A DNA stretch of 39,379 nucleotides. Origin: an uncultured Prevotella sp. (GTDB lineage Bacteria > Bacteroidota > Bacteroidia > Bacteroidales > Bacteroidaceae). Where the stretch lies: the NCBI GenBank assembly GCA_946183415.1, contig CAMHAM010000027.1:1-39379 (forward strand). The letters are read 5' to 3'. Within the stretch, counting starts at the first letter, position 1. Each line of letters opens with the position of its first letter. Of the stretch, positions 1 through 6,906 are shown one piece after another. The notes below the pieces were generated by a model. That model was not told the origin of the DNA. It was given only the letters and a program-made list of their open reading frames with translations, and searched no databases. The translations under genes were made by a program, and so were the position numbers.

Positions 1-83
1 GCGAGGAGCACTTCGAGGAGATCACCCTCAGCTGCCAGAAGCTCGAGAACGGCCCAGTAGCCTACGAGAATCCTTGGAAGTAG
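1..83 (+). CDS. 3' end of an unidentified protein-coding gene (partial)
   Basis: The third frame is open from the window edge and ends at a TAG stop at 81-83. The 26 visible residues (ending VAYENPWK) use codons like those of the other genes here, such as GAG, AAG and CTC, so this is probably a real C-terminus. I do not recognise the family. The stop codon lies inside the right arm of a small inverted repeat (GCCTAC 60-65, GTAGGC 80-85). Confidence 0.5.
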   Translation, partial: EEHFEEITLSCQKLENGPVAYENPWK

Positions 84-160
84 GCGATTGAGTGAGCGCA
101 GAGCCAAGCTTGCTTGAGCTCTGCCGAACGTGAGCCTACTCGATGCAAAGCATCAAGTAG
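60..160. repeat. Cluster of three hairpins with a duplicated module
   Basis: Three inverted repeats follow one another. GCCTAC 60-65 pairs with GTAGGC 80-85. GCAGAGC-CAAGC 98-109 pairs with GCTTG-A-GCTCTGC 112-124 around a 2-base loop. CTACT-c-GATGC 136-146 pairs with GCATC-a-AGTAG 150-160 around AAA. The first and third are each followed by a related tail, TAGGCGATTGAGTGAGCG and TAGACGATTAAGCGAAGC, so they look like diverged copies of one module. It resembles a dispersed intergenic repeat rather than a terminator, as no T-run follows. Confidence 0.55.
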
Positions 161-179
161 ACGATTAAGCGAAGCCCCC

Positions 180-214
180 CAAAGCACCTCTGGCATGATA
201 CCAGAGGTGCTTTG
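180..214. terminator. Strong 14-bp hairpin, probable bidirectional terminator
   Basis: A perfect 14-bp inverted repeat (180-193 with 201-214) encloses the 7-base loop CATGATA. The stem ends in CAAA/TTTG, so there are short A and T tracts on both sides and it could work in either direction, but no long U-tract follows. It sits about 100 bp after the partial gene ending at 83 and directly after the minus-strand coding-like fragment at 215-393. Confidence 0.5.
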
Positions 215-393
215 TCACCATGCTTGCCGCCTCGACCACCGAAACCAGAATAGGCAAAGTCCTGAATGGCTTTGATGCAGAACTGCAAACCCTCGTCAAT
301 GCGATAGATATAGGCAGACATGGCAAAGAACATCGTGAAGGACTTGCCCGTGTCGTGGTCCATCCAGTCCCAGATGATATGAGCATGGTAGAG
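215..393 (-). pseudogene. Coding-like fragment on the minus strand, unidentified
   Basis: One minus-strand frame across this interval reads as protein with codon choice typical of the neighbouring genes (GAC, ATC, GGC, GCC), rich in aromatic residues (HIIWDWMDHDTG, MFFAMSAYIYRI, DFAYSGFGGRGG). It has no convincing start. The frame runs into the 394-424 hairpin repeat at its 5' side and reads through the 180-214 hairpin at its 3' side before stopping near 136. It is best explained as a gene remnant bracketed by two hairpins. I do not recognise the family, and a short hypothetical protein is possible. Confidence 0.3.
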
Positions 394-424
394 GGGCACA
401 AAGGTTCCTGTCCCTTCTGTGCCC
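394..424. repeat. Hairpin repeat, copy 1 (loop with AAGGTTCCTGTCCCTTC)
   Basis: GGGCACA 394-400 pairs perfectly with TGTGCCC 418-424 around a 17-base loop. A second copy at 1101-1133 keeps almost the same loop but a different stem sequence that still pairs. It is likely a dispersed repeat or small structured RNA element. Confidence 0.55.
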
Positions 425-490
425 ACCCGCTGCGTCTGCCTTGTGAGTTAACCAATTGCTATTTTTTCTCCAATTGAAAATATGTTTTGC

Positions 491-914
491 CTATACATTC
501 CTACATTTTCTTTGTAACATATTGATAATAAGTAAAATATGCAATGTATAGTTGTCGAAAACTATTCATCAGCTATACATAAATAACGAAAATTGCCCCA
601 AAATGGCCCAATATTTGGCTCGAAATATGCGCTTTGGAAGACCTTGAATACCGTTGTTTCGTTAGTAGTCTCACATATGGAAACATTTTGTTTCCCTTAA
701 AGAAACAACTTGTTTCCCATAATGAAACAAAATGTTTCTATTAATGGAATAGATAAGAAACACGTTGTATTTCAGACGGTTAGATACAATAATTACCTAA
801 AATATCCTGTATTTTATGGAAATGATGTATAGACAACCTATTCTATACATACTCTATACATTACATAAGTAATTGATATTATGATGATTATAAAGAAAAT
901 GAAGGAATGTATAG
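491..914. repeat. Seven scattered copies of ATGTATAG / CTATACAT
   Basis: The octamer ATGTATAG occurs at 544-551, 825-832 and 907-914, and its complement CTATACAT at 491-498, 573-580, 843-850 and 854-861. Several form inverted pairs (544/573 with a 21-base gap, 825/843 with a 10-base gap). The density is far above chance even for AT-rich DNA and suggests a protein-binding site family or a dispersed repeat. Confidence 0.6.
680..738. repeat. Three 15-bp palindromes GAAACA-N3-TGTTTC at an exact 22-bp period
   Basis: Copies lie at 680-694 (centre TTT), 702-716 (centre ACT) and 724-738 (centre AAA). Each is a dyad with 6-bp arms. The starts are exactly 22 bp apart, about two helical turns, so all dyads face the same side of the DNA. 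This looks like a cooperative operator array or a repeat element. Confidence 0.7.
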
Positions 915-985
915 TTAAATCAAACTTTTTGCATGAAGAATAAATTTTGCGATGCACACCATAACAACAGAACTGGAGTGGCAGT

Positions 986-1065
986 GAATAAGCGGCACTT
1001 ATCGGGCAATAAGGCACGCTTATTTCAGAATAAGGCACCCTTATTACAGAATAAGGCACTTATTC
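986..1065. repeat. Four 21-bp tandem units with dyad AATAAG...CTTATT
   Basis: Units begin at 986, 1007, 1028 and 1049, an exact 21-bp spacing. The core is AATAAGGCAC followed by CTTATT, giving dyad symmetry within most units; the first and last are diverged. The purpose is unknown. Like the array at 680-738, it is helically phased. Confidence 0.65.
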
Positions 1066-1100
1066 GGTTTGTAGAGGATTGGTAGAGGTAGAATCGAAAA

Positions 1101-1133
1101 GGGGCGTAAAGGTTCCTTTCCCCTTCGCGCCCC
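1101..1133. repeat. Hairpin repeat, copy 2
   Basis: GGGGCGT 1101-1107 pairs with GCGCCCC 1127-1133 (one G-U pair) around a loop containing AAGGTTCCT and CCCCTTC, matching the loop of copy 1 at 394-424. One stem pair changes from A-T in copy 1 to G-C here and another from C-G to T-G, so pairing is kept while the sequence drifts. Confidence 0.5.
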
Positions 1134-1277
1134 TCATAGAATACGATGGTATCCTCATGATCTTATATTATTGTAACATTATTCATATTGAGTATTCCAT
1201 ATTTCGTATTCCACAAGACCGTTTACAGTATAGATGCATGAATGATCGATGGCATCAAATCGAAGGTCGGAAAGCCT

Positions 1278-1318
1278 CAGGGTTATGTACCTGCAATGAA
1301 ATAATCAAAGAAACCCTG
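1278..1318 (-). terminator. Weak candidate terminator after the subtilase gene
   Basis: CAGGGTT 1278-1284 and AACCCTG 1312-1318 are a 7-bp inverted repeat just downstream (minus sense) of the subtilase stop. The loop is long (27 bases) and no clear T-run follows. The rest of 1134-1277 shows nothing recognisable. Confidence 0.25.
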
Positions 1319-1330
1319 ATGGGCCACTTT

Positions 1331-3817
1331 TCATTGAGCCACCAGGACTTTCTTGCCCTGACGGATGTAGATGCCTCGGCGCTGTGGAGCATCTTTCAGT
1401 TGTTTGCCGTCGATGGAGTAATAGGGAGTATTCTCAGCAGGAGTCTGCATCACTTGACGGATGCCAGTAGGCTCTGACTCGAGAATGTTGGCAAAATCCT
1501 TCCAACCTAGCTTGGCCTCGTAAAGGGCTTTGGTTCCCTTGGGCACATACAGCGTGTCGCAGGTTGAGAAGACATCGCTTTTGCTGCTTCCCAGATCGAA
1601 TGGCTCTGTAATCAGCGATACGACAGATTTCAGCCCATCGCATTCAAAAGCACCCTTGGCGATAGAGGTTACCTCTGAAGGAATCGTAACCGTACTCATG
1701 ACACATCCGCAGAAGGCATCCTTTCCGATGTTTTTCAGCTGTTTGGGCAGTATGACTTCCGACAGAGACATACAGTAATTGAAGCACGCTTCTGGGAGCA
1801 CAGTAATATTATCGGGCAGAACGACAGACTTCAAGTCGCCACAGTTCTCAAAGGCCTGCTTGCCGATGCTGTCGATGGTCTCTGGCAATTGGATACCCTG
1901 CAGCGAGCAGCCCATCAAAGCCTGATTGCCTATAGCTGTTATCTTGTAGCCGTTTACCTCTGCAGGAATGGTGAGTGTGCCACTCTGGCTTGCATCGATG
2001 GCCGGTTTGTGAGTATCGGCAGTCTGACTGACAGCAGCAATTTTCGCCATTTCATCGATAATATTGAAGTTTATCTGGATGCCATCACTATTTTTCCAAT
2101 AGAACTCATCCGTGAGGAAATGGGCAAAGTTCTTCCAGGAGTCGTCACTTTGGAAATCGCTCAAGTATCTCCGCTGAACCCTGACAACGCATTGTTTGTA
2201 AAGCTGGTCGTCGAAGCATCCTGTGCCACACGTAAATGGTTTCGAGATTCTCCTCAAATCGAGGGTATCTACTTTGGCTCCCGCAAAGGTACTGGCACCT
2301 AATGCTTTGACGTTCTCCCAGAAGGTGAGTTTCTTGATGCTTAAGTTCTCAAAGGCATGATCAGCAACTCCTTCGAGCGGATAGCCAGCTACGAGTTGTG
2401 GAATCATGAGGGAGTCAGTTTGCGAACTGCTGATACAGGCGTGCTGTCCATCGCCAATCAACACGCAATTATCGCCCACCTTATTAAAGGTCATATCCAT
2501 CCCGTTGATTCTTCGAGTAAACACGCCACTGATAGGCTCCTGATACTGATAAGCCTGCATTATGTCGAGATGACAGCCTGCAGATTCGACCAAGGCACGG
2601 ACCAGCTCTTCACGGTTCTTGAAATCACGGCACTGAAGCAGACGGGAGATGGCTCCTGCTGCGAGCGGACAAGCGAATGAAGTACCAGAGATGATGCGAT
2701 AGCCACCACCTGTTTTAGCAGTCAGCACATTCTCACCAGGCACACAGAGCTCGTAATTATAGGGGTTGTCGTTGGCAGAATAGAAGGCACCATCGAGATC
2801 GTAATTCGAGAACTTGGCCAACTGCCCGAGGCGGTTTGTAGCCATCACGCCGATAACTTCGGGCCAAGCTCCAGGCGTATAGGCAAAGTCGTAGATGTTC
2901 GTCGATTCATTGCCTGGCGCCGATATCATGATGGCCTGCTGCGAAACTTTCTTCAGGGCCTCGTGCAAAGCATCCGATTCGTTCGGATTTGCATAGCTCA
3001 TGGAGATAATATCTGCCCCGTTACTGAGCGCGAAATCGTAAGCCTTGATCTCATTGGCGACGGTGGCACCTGTAGATTCCTTAAAGAGCTTGATGGCGAT
3101 GATTTGAGCCATGGGGTTGGCTCCCACCATTCCCTCGCCATTGCATACGGCTGCAGCCATGCTGGCGCACGATGTCCCGTGCCCTACTTCATCAGTCACA
3201 TCGTCGTTGTCGTCGATAACATTCTTCACAGCCAGGATATTATCTTTCAGGTCAGGATGGGAGATGTCGACTCCTGTATCGAGGATAGCGATTACAGGAC
3301 GTTTTTCTTTTGTAATTGTCTGTTGCCAAAGCTCTGGCATACGTATGGCTTCCAGATACCATTGTTCGGCATATCGTGGCTCGGCTTGATATTTTGTAAC
3401 GTTGTCAGAAGTCGAAATCCGTCCTAAAAGATAGTTGGGTTCAGCATATTCAACCCCGTCCATAGCCTGATAAGCCTTGACGGCCTCCTCAACTGTGAGA
3501 CTTGTCGGGTCGAAGCGAATCAGATAGAGCTGCGAGAGGTCTAAATCCTCTATGGGTGTACTAAAGGCCGGAACGAGACTCTGTTCAACAGCGCCACGGG
3601 TGGAGGTTTCTTTGTTTCCAGTAAGAGGCATCAGCTTTTCGGCTTCAACATATCCCATCCCTTCAACTTCACCAACTCCTCGGGTTTTGGCCCTTTCAGT
3701 GCGGAATTTTACAATCAGTTCACCTTCACGGTAGCCCTGAGCCATTGAATCCGTCACCACCATCGCCATCAAGACGAAGGCACATAATCTGAATATCCTA
3801 ACCATCTTTAGCATCAT
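1331..3817 (-). CDS. Secreted S8 (subtilisin-like) serine protease with leucine-rich repeats
   Basis: An 828-residue protein with an N-terminal signal peptide (hydrophobic stretch to about residue 25, ending SMAQ), a propeptide-like region with EGELIVKF and AEPNYLL (about 30-130), and a peptidase S8 domain at about 150-400. The catalytic triad is visible: Asp180 in ILDTGVD, His213 in GHGTSCA, Ser380 in GTSFACP, with oxyanion Asn303 in APGNES. The second half carries BspA-type (LRR_5) repeats such as LKSVVLPDNITVLPEACF. The last 35 residues (YYSIDGKQL...GIYI...KVLV) resemble the C-terminal tails of secreted Prevotella proteins. It probably acts extracellularly or on the surface, cutting host or dietary protein. 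Starts at Met1, Met2 and Met5 are all possible. The ATG lies only 23 bp after tRNA-Arg, and I see no separate promoter. Confidence 0.9.
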   Translation of the reverse strand: MMLKMVRIFRLCAFVLMAMVVTDSMAQGYREGELIVKFRTERAKTRGVGEVEGMGYVEAEKLMPLTGNKETSTRGAVEQSLVPAFSTPIEDLDLSQLYLIRFDPTSLTVEEAVKAYQAMDGVEYAEPNYLLGRISTSDNVTKYQAEPRYAEQWYLEAIRMPELWQQTITKEKRPVIAILDTGVDISHPDLKDNILAVKNVIDDNDDVTDEVGHGTSCASMAAAVCNGEGMVGANPMAQIIAIKLFKESTGATVANEIKAYDFALSNGADIISMSYANPNESDALHEALKKVSQQAIMISAPGNESTNIYDFAYTPGAWPEVIGVMATNRLGQLAKFSNYDLDGAFYSANDNPYNYELCVPGENVLTAKTGGGYRIISGTSFACPLAAGAISRLLQCRDFKNREELVRALVESAGCHLDIMQAYQYQEPISGVFTRRINGMDMTFNKVGDNCVLIGDGQHACISSSQTDSLMIPQLVAGYPLEGVADHAFENLSIKKLTFWENVKALGASTFAGAKVDTLDLRRISKPFTCGTGCFDDQLYKQCVVRVQRRYLSDFQSDDSWKNFAHFLTDEFYWKNSDGIQINFNIIDEMAKIAAVSQTADTHKPAIDASQSGTLTIPAEVNGYKITAIGNQALMGCSLQGIQLPETIDSIGKQAFENCGDLKSVVLPDNITVLPEACFNYCMSLSEVILPKQLKNIGKDAFCGCVMSTVTIPSEVTSIAKGAFECDGLKSVVSLITEPFDLGSSKSDVFSTCDTLYVPKGTKALYEAKLGWKDFANILESEPTGIRQVMQTPAENTPYYSIDGKQLKDAPQRRGIYIRQGKKVLVAQ

Positions 3818-3840
3818 ATTTTAGGCAGTTTTGCAGTCAG

Positions 3841-3912
3841 TACCCCGACCGAGAATCGAACTCGGAACTAAGCTTTAGGAGAGCCTTGTTATATCCATTT
3901 AACTATCAGGGC
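3841..3912 (-). tRNA. tRNA-Arg (anticodon CCT)
   Basis: On the minus strand the cloverleaf is complete. Acceptor GCCCTGA pairs with TCGGGGT (two wobble pairs), the D stem is GTTA/TAAC, the anticodon stem AGGCT/AGCTT holds loop CTCCTAA with anticodon CCT, and the T arm is CCGAG-TTCGATT-CTCGG with discriminator A. CCA is not encoded. It reads AGG codons. Confidence 0.93.
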
Positions 3913-3951
3913 GCATGGTTTCTTTTAAAAGGAGAAACGACTTTGCGGGTG

Positions 3952-3983
3952 CAAAGATAGCGTAAATCGAGCGAAAAACCAAA
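3952..3983 (-). promoter_or_regulatory. Bacteroidetes-type promoter of tRNA-Arg
   Basis: In minus sense a TTTG -33 element (3980-3983) lies 20 bp from a perfect TATCTTTG -7 element (3952-3959). Transcription would start about 30 bp before the tRNA. The -33 element touches the stop codon of the upstream GH28-GH43 gene (TAG at 3984-3986), so there is no room for a separate terminator. Confidence 0.75.
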
Positions 3984-6788
3984 CTAATGGGCAACTTTTT
4001 GCTGAAAATAGTCGAATTGTGCCTTTCCATCGTTGCCATAACAGAACAAACCTGTGCGAATACCCTTCCAATAGCCACCCCGCATCGGGAATGCCTTGCC
4101 TGCAGAAATGAAGTGTTCACCATCGATGCTATAGGCAAACTGATGGCGATTCTGCTGACAATCGTTTGTCACACGAAACCAGACTTGAGCAAATTTACCC
4201 TTCTGTACCAACTGCCGCTGTCCACCAGCCTCGACATAAATACCATCTTTACATAGGCCGATACTACGAAACTCCTTGCCTGAGCAGAAAAGACCTGCAA
4301 AGTTATCGCCTGATGACTCCACCATCGTGGTACTCTCGCTTTGCCACCCAACGACCTTTTGCGTCAACATGTTACGACAGACTTTCAAATCCACAGCAGG
4401 CAGGGCCTGAAGCGTCAACCATCCTTTGCGGGCTGAGAGATTCCAATGAGTATCAACTGGATTATGGTTCCATTGCCATTGTAAGCCAAGGGTGCCAGAG
4501 AAATCATCATCTGTTCGTAAAAGTTGAGAATTATTCGATAAAATCGGCTTTTTCCAGGAAACGACAGGCTCACCAATACCGTTTCCATCGAGGTCGACAC
4601 CCATCAACGGCCAGTCATCCTGCCAGCGAGCAGGTTGTAGATGAACCACACGCCCCAGCACTGGCGTCTCCTGGAAATGATAGAACCACCAACTGCCATC
4701 AGGCGCATCAACCAAAGCACCTTGATGCGGTCCGTTAATCTTCGTAGAACCCTGTTCCAAAACGACCTTACGCTGATAGGGTCCATAGATGTTGCGCGAA
4801 CGGAGCACCGTCTGCCAACCTTGGCCCACGCCTCCCTCAGGTATAATCAGATAATAGAAGCCATTGCGTTTCATGAACTTCGTACCCTCAGCAACAGGTC
4901 CTTCGTAAACCGTCACGCCCTCATCAAGCAGCGTCTTACCATCAGGCGACATACGATGAACGATAATAGGCCCTGCCCCATGACGGCTTCGCCCGAGATA
5001 AGCCTGTCCGTCTTCATCCCAGAAAGGACATGGATCTTCCCATTTCTCCACACGTTTGACAAGATGGAGTGGTGCCCATGGGCCGTGAGGATCTTTGGCA
5101 GTAGACATATAGAGCCCTTCATCGGGCGTGCAGAAATAGACGTAAAAGAGTCCATCGTGGTAACGAATCGCCGGAGCCCAAGAGCCACCAGCATAATGGG
5201 CATTCTCATCCCATCCAGGTTCATCGAAGCGTCGATATATCTGACTGATGTACTGCCAATTCACCATATCATCGCTTTCCAACACCTGCATGCCAAGGAA
5301 ATGAAAATCGGATGCCACCATGTAATATTTAGAGCCAACACGAATGACATCAGGATCAGAGAAATCGGCATTGAGTACAGGATTGCGATAGGTACCATCA
5401 CCTTGATCACCCCAACCCTCTGAGTCAATCTCTACAAAATCAGGGCGAGCGTCAGGCTGTGCCGTAGAAACTTCGATATTAGAGAACCGCACATTGCGAG
5501 CATGACGCACGAAGAATCCCTTCGCTGGCAAGTTACCCCACATTGTTGCCTCTGGATAGTCTTTCTCTTTCTCATCTTTGATGGATTCATAAGATTTATC
5601 CATTTCATCGGCAGAAACGCCACCTTGATGATGGATAGAGACATTCGAAATGGAGACATTTCGTACAGGATAATCTGGTAAGCCCGTGATAGAGCATCCC
5701 ATGGAACCAGCATGACGAATCTGAATATTATCAAGATGAACACCATCGATGCGCCCCACATGATCAATCGGAACAATGGTCTCCATATTGGCACCACTGG
5801 AGAGATAACCACGTCCACGATTACCAAGACGAATGAAGATGGGCGACTCAGTACCTTCAACGGTGAAATCGGAGATATTCACATTCTCGAGCACGCCGCC
5901 ATCGACAATCTCAAGGGATATGGCAGAGGAGCCTATCCACTGTCCGAAGAACTTTTCACGTTGATCACTACTGGGCTTTACCACAATGCCCGAGATATTG
6001 ATGTTACGGAAACCGCCATTCGTCTCAGTTCCCAACTTCACCGCATTACAATGGCTCGACACCAGACAGTCGGAGATACGTACATTTTCGCACAATCTTG
6101 GTGAGGTAGACTTCAGAGTGATGCCATCATCGTCGCTATCGGCCATCACACCTCTGACAATCACATCGTGGCAACCATCGATATCGAGGGCGTCATTATT
6201 GTAGTTGTTACGATTAAAAACCTTGATTCCATCGATATCCAGACGGTCGCAGGCCAGATAGTGCTGCATCCAGCAGCCACTGTTCCTGAGTGTTATATCC
6301 TTCACCGTAATGTCCTCGCTTTGGATGAATCGAAGCAGGTGAGGACGCGTGATGCCTTCATCGTTCCACGAAAGTTTCTTGAAAGCACGCCCTCTGCCAT
6401 CGATGGTTCCTTGGCCGCTGATAACGACACGACTCACCTTGTCAGCATAGATTAGCTGAATGGTCGTGGTATGAGTACGCAAAGAGACGAAATCCGATTT
6501 CATCGGTAAATAATCGTCCAGATTCGTACTGCCATAGAGTGTTGCTCCCTGTTCGAGATAGAGATGAACATGACTTTTGAGTACAACAGTTCCTATCTTA
6601 TATTGGCCAGCAGGCACCACTACCCTGCCACCTCCCGCCTTTGAGCAGTCATCAATCGCCTGCTGAAGAGCTGATGTAGAGAGCTGTGTTGTATCAGATT
6701 TAGCCCCATAGTCACGGATGTTAAAATCAGCAGCCTTTACATTCAGGACCGATAAGATACAGAAAACGAGAAACCATCTATTATTCAT
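3984..6788 (-). CDS. GH28-like polygalacturonase / GH43 fusion, secreted
   Basis: The protein is 934 residues from the chosen start. A signal peptide (MNNRWFLVFCILSVLNVKA) is followed by a right-handed beta-helix GH28-like domain at about 22-445 (DYGAKSD entry motif, NND near 197-199, SDDDG near 218-222), then a five-bladed GH43 domain from about 465. In GH43 the three acidic residues fit Asp478 in FSDPDVI, Asp585 in WEDPCPFWD and Glu634 in AEGTKF. A C-terminal beta-sandwich (about 720-934) resembles the accessory domain of GH43 xylosidase/arabinofuranosidase types. Family knowledge suggests galacturonan cleavage plus removal of arabinose or xylose, so decorated pectin is a likely substrate. 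The usual GH28 GHG motif is replaced by SSHCNAVKLG. I chose this ATG over one at 6812 because the -7 box ends at 6817 and this start gives a cleaner signal peptide. Confidence 0.88.
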   Translation of the reverse strand: MNNRWFLVFCILSVLNVKAADFNIRDYGAKSDTTQLSTSALQQAIDDCSKAGGGRVVVPAGQYKIGTVVLKSHVHLYLEQGATLYGSTNLDDYLPMKSDFVSLRTHTTTIQLIYADKVSRVVISGQGTIDGRGRAFKKLSWNDEGITRPHLLRFIQSEDITVKDITLRNSGCWMQHYLACDRLDIDGIKVFNRNNYNNDALDIDGCHDVIVRGVMADSDDDGITLKSTSPRLCENVRISDCLVSSHCNAVKLGTETNGGFRNINISGIVVKPSSDQREKFFGQWIGSSAISLEIVDGGVLENVNISDFTVEGTESPIFIRLGNRGRGYLSSGANMETIVPIDHVGRIDGVHLDNIQIRHAGSMGCSITGLPDYPVRNVSISNVSIHHQGGVSADEMDKSYESIKDEKEKDYPEATMWGNLPAKGFFVRHARNVRFSNIEVSTAQPDARPDFVEIDSEGWGDQGDGTYRNPVLNADFSDPDVIRVGSKYYMVASDFHFLGMQVLESDDMVNWQYISQIYRRFDEPGWDENAHYAGGSWAPAIRYHDGLFYVYFCTPDEGLYMSTAKDPHGPWAPLHLVKRVEKWEDPCPFWDEDGQAYLGRSRHGAGPIIVHRMSPDGKTLLDEGVTVYEGPVAEGTKFMKRNGFYYLIIPEGGVGQGWQTVLRSRNIYGPYQRKVVLEQGSTKINGPHQGALVDAPDGSWWFYHFQETPVLGRVVHLQPARWQDDWPLMGVDLDGNGIGEPVVSWKKPILSNNSQLLRTDDDFSGTLGLQWQWNHNPVDTHWNLSARKGWLTLQALPAVDLKVCRNMLTQKVVGWQSESTTMVESSGDNFAGLFCSGKEFRSIGLCKDGIYVEAGGQRQLVQKGKFAQVWFRVTNDCQQNRHQFAYSIDGEHFISAGKAFPMRGGYWKGIRTGLFCYGNDGKAQFDYFQQKVAH

Positions 6789-6816
6789 CTTGTTACACTT
6801 TGTTTGTTTCATGTTG

Positions 6817-6824
6817 CAAAGTTA
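6817..6824 (-). promoter_or_regulatory. -7 element of the GH28-GH43 gene
   Basis: TAACTTTG in minus sense matches TAnnTTTG. Transcription would begin near 6812, which makes the upstream ATG at 6812 almost impossible to use and supports the start at 6788. The -33 element is poor. Confidence 0.65.
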
Positions 6825-6867
6825 CGATATTTCCTTCTAAAGATGAACAACGTATTGGATTTTTTTT

Positions 6868-6875
6868 TATCTTTG
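6868..6875 (+). promoter_or_regulatory. -7 element of the carboxylesterase gene
   Basis: TATCTTTG, a perfect -7 element, lies 31 bp before the ATG at 6907. It is divergent from the GH28-GH43 promoter with only 43 bp between the two -7 boxes, so a single regulator bound in 6825-6867 could control both. No good -33 element is seen. Confidence 0.6.
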
Positions 6876-6906
6876 CGGGTGAATTTATTATCAACTAAAA
6901 ACTTTA

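Larger units (their letters stand above)
425..1078. other. Gene-free AT-rich region carrying several repeat families
   Basis: I see no credible gene here. The stretch holds seven copies of an octamer between 491 and 914, a 22-bp-period palindrome array at 680-738 and a 21-bp-period dyad array at 986-1065, listed separately. A reading frame through the last array merely spells heptapeptide repeats created by the 21-bp period. Confidence 0.6.

Noticed and set aside
220..477. Plus-strand small protein
   Set aside because: Its codon choice is poor, it runs through the hairpin repeat at 394-424, and the opposite strand looks more like coding sequence.
838..1059. Minus-strand small protein with repeated PYSxI units
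   Set aside because: The peptide repeats are produced by the 21-bp DNA period. There is no family match I know and no promoter or coding-like composition outside the array.
680..1065. CRISPR array
   Set aside because: The repeats are short palindromes with only a few bases between them, there are no unique spacers of about 30 bp, and no cas genes are present.
1079..1477. Plus-strand 132-residue reading frame
   Set aside because: It begins in the hairpin repeat and ends within the antisense of the subtilase gene, with no recognisable motif.
3841..3912. tRNA-Arg as an integration site of a mobile element
   Set aside because: No integrase gene and no repeated copy of the tRNA 3' end were found in the window.
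4641..5423. Plus-strand reading frame opposite the GH28-GH43 gene
   Set aside because: The minus-strand fusion has complete domains and catalytic residues, so this frame is a shadow.
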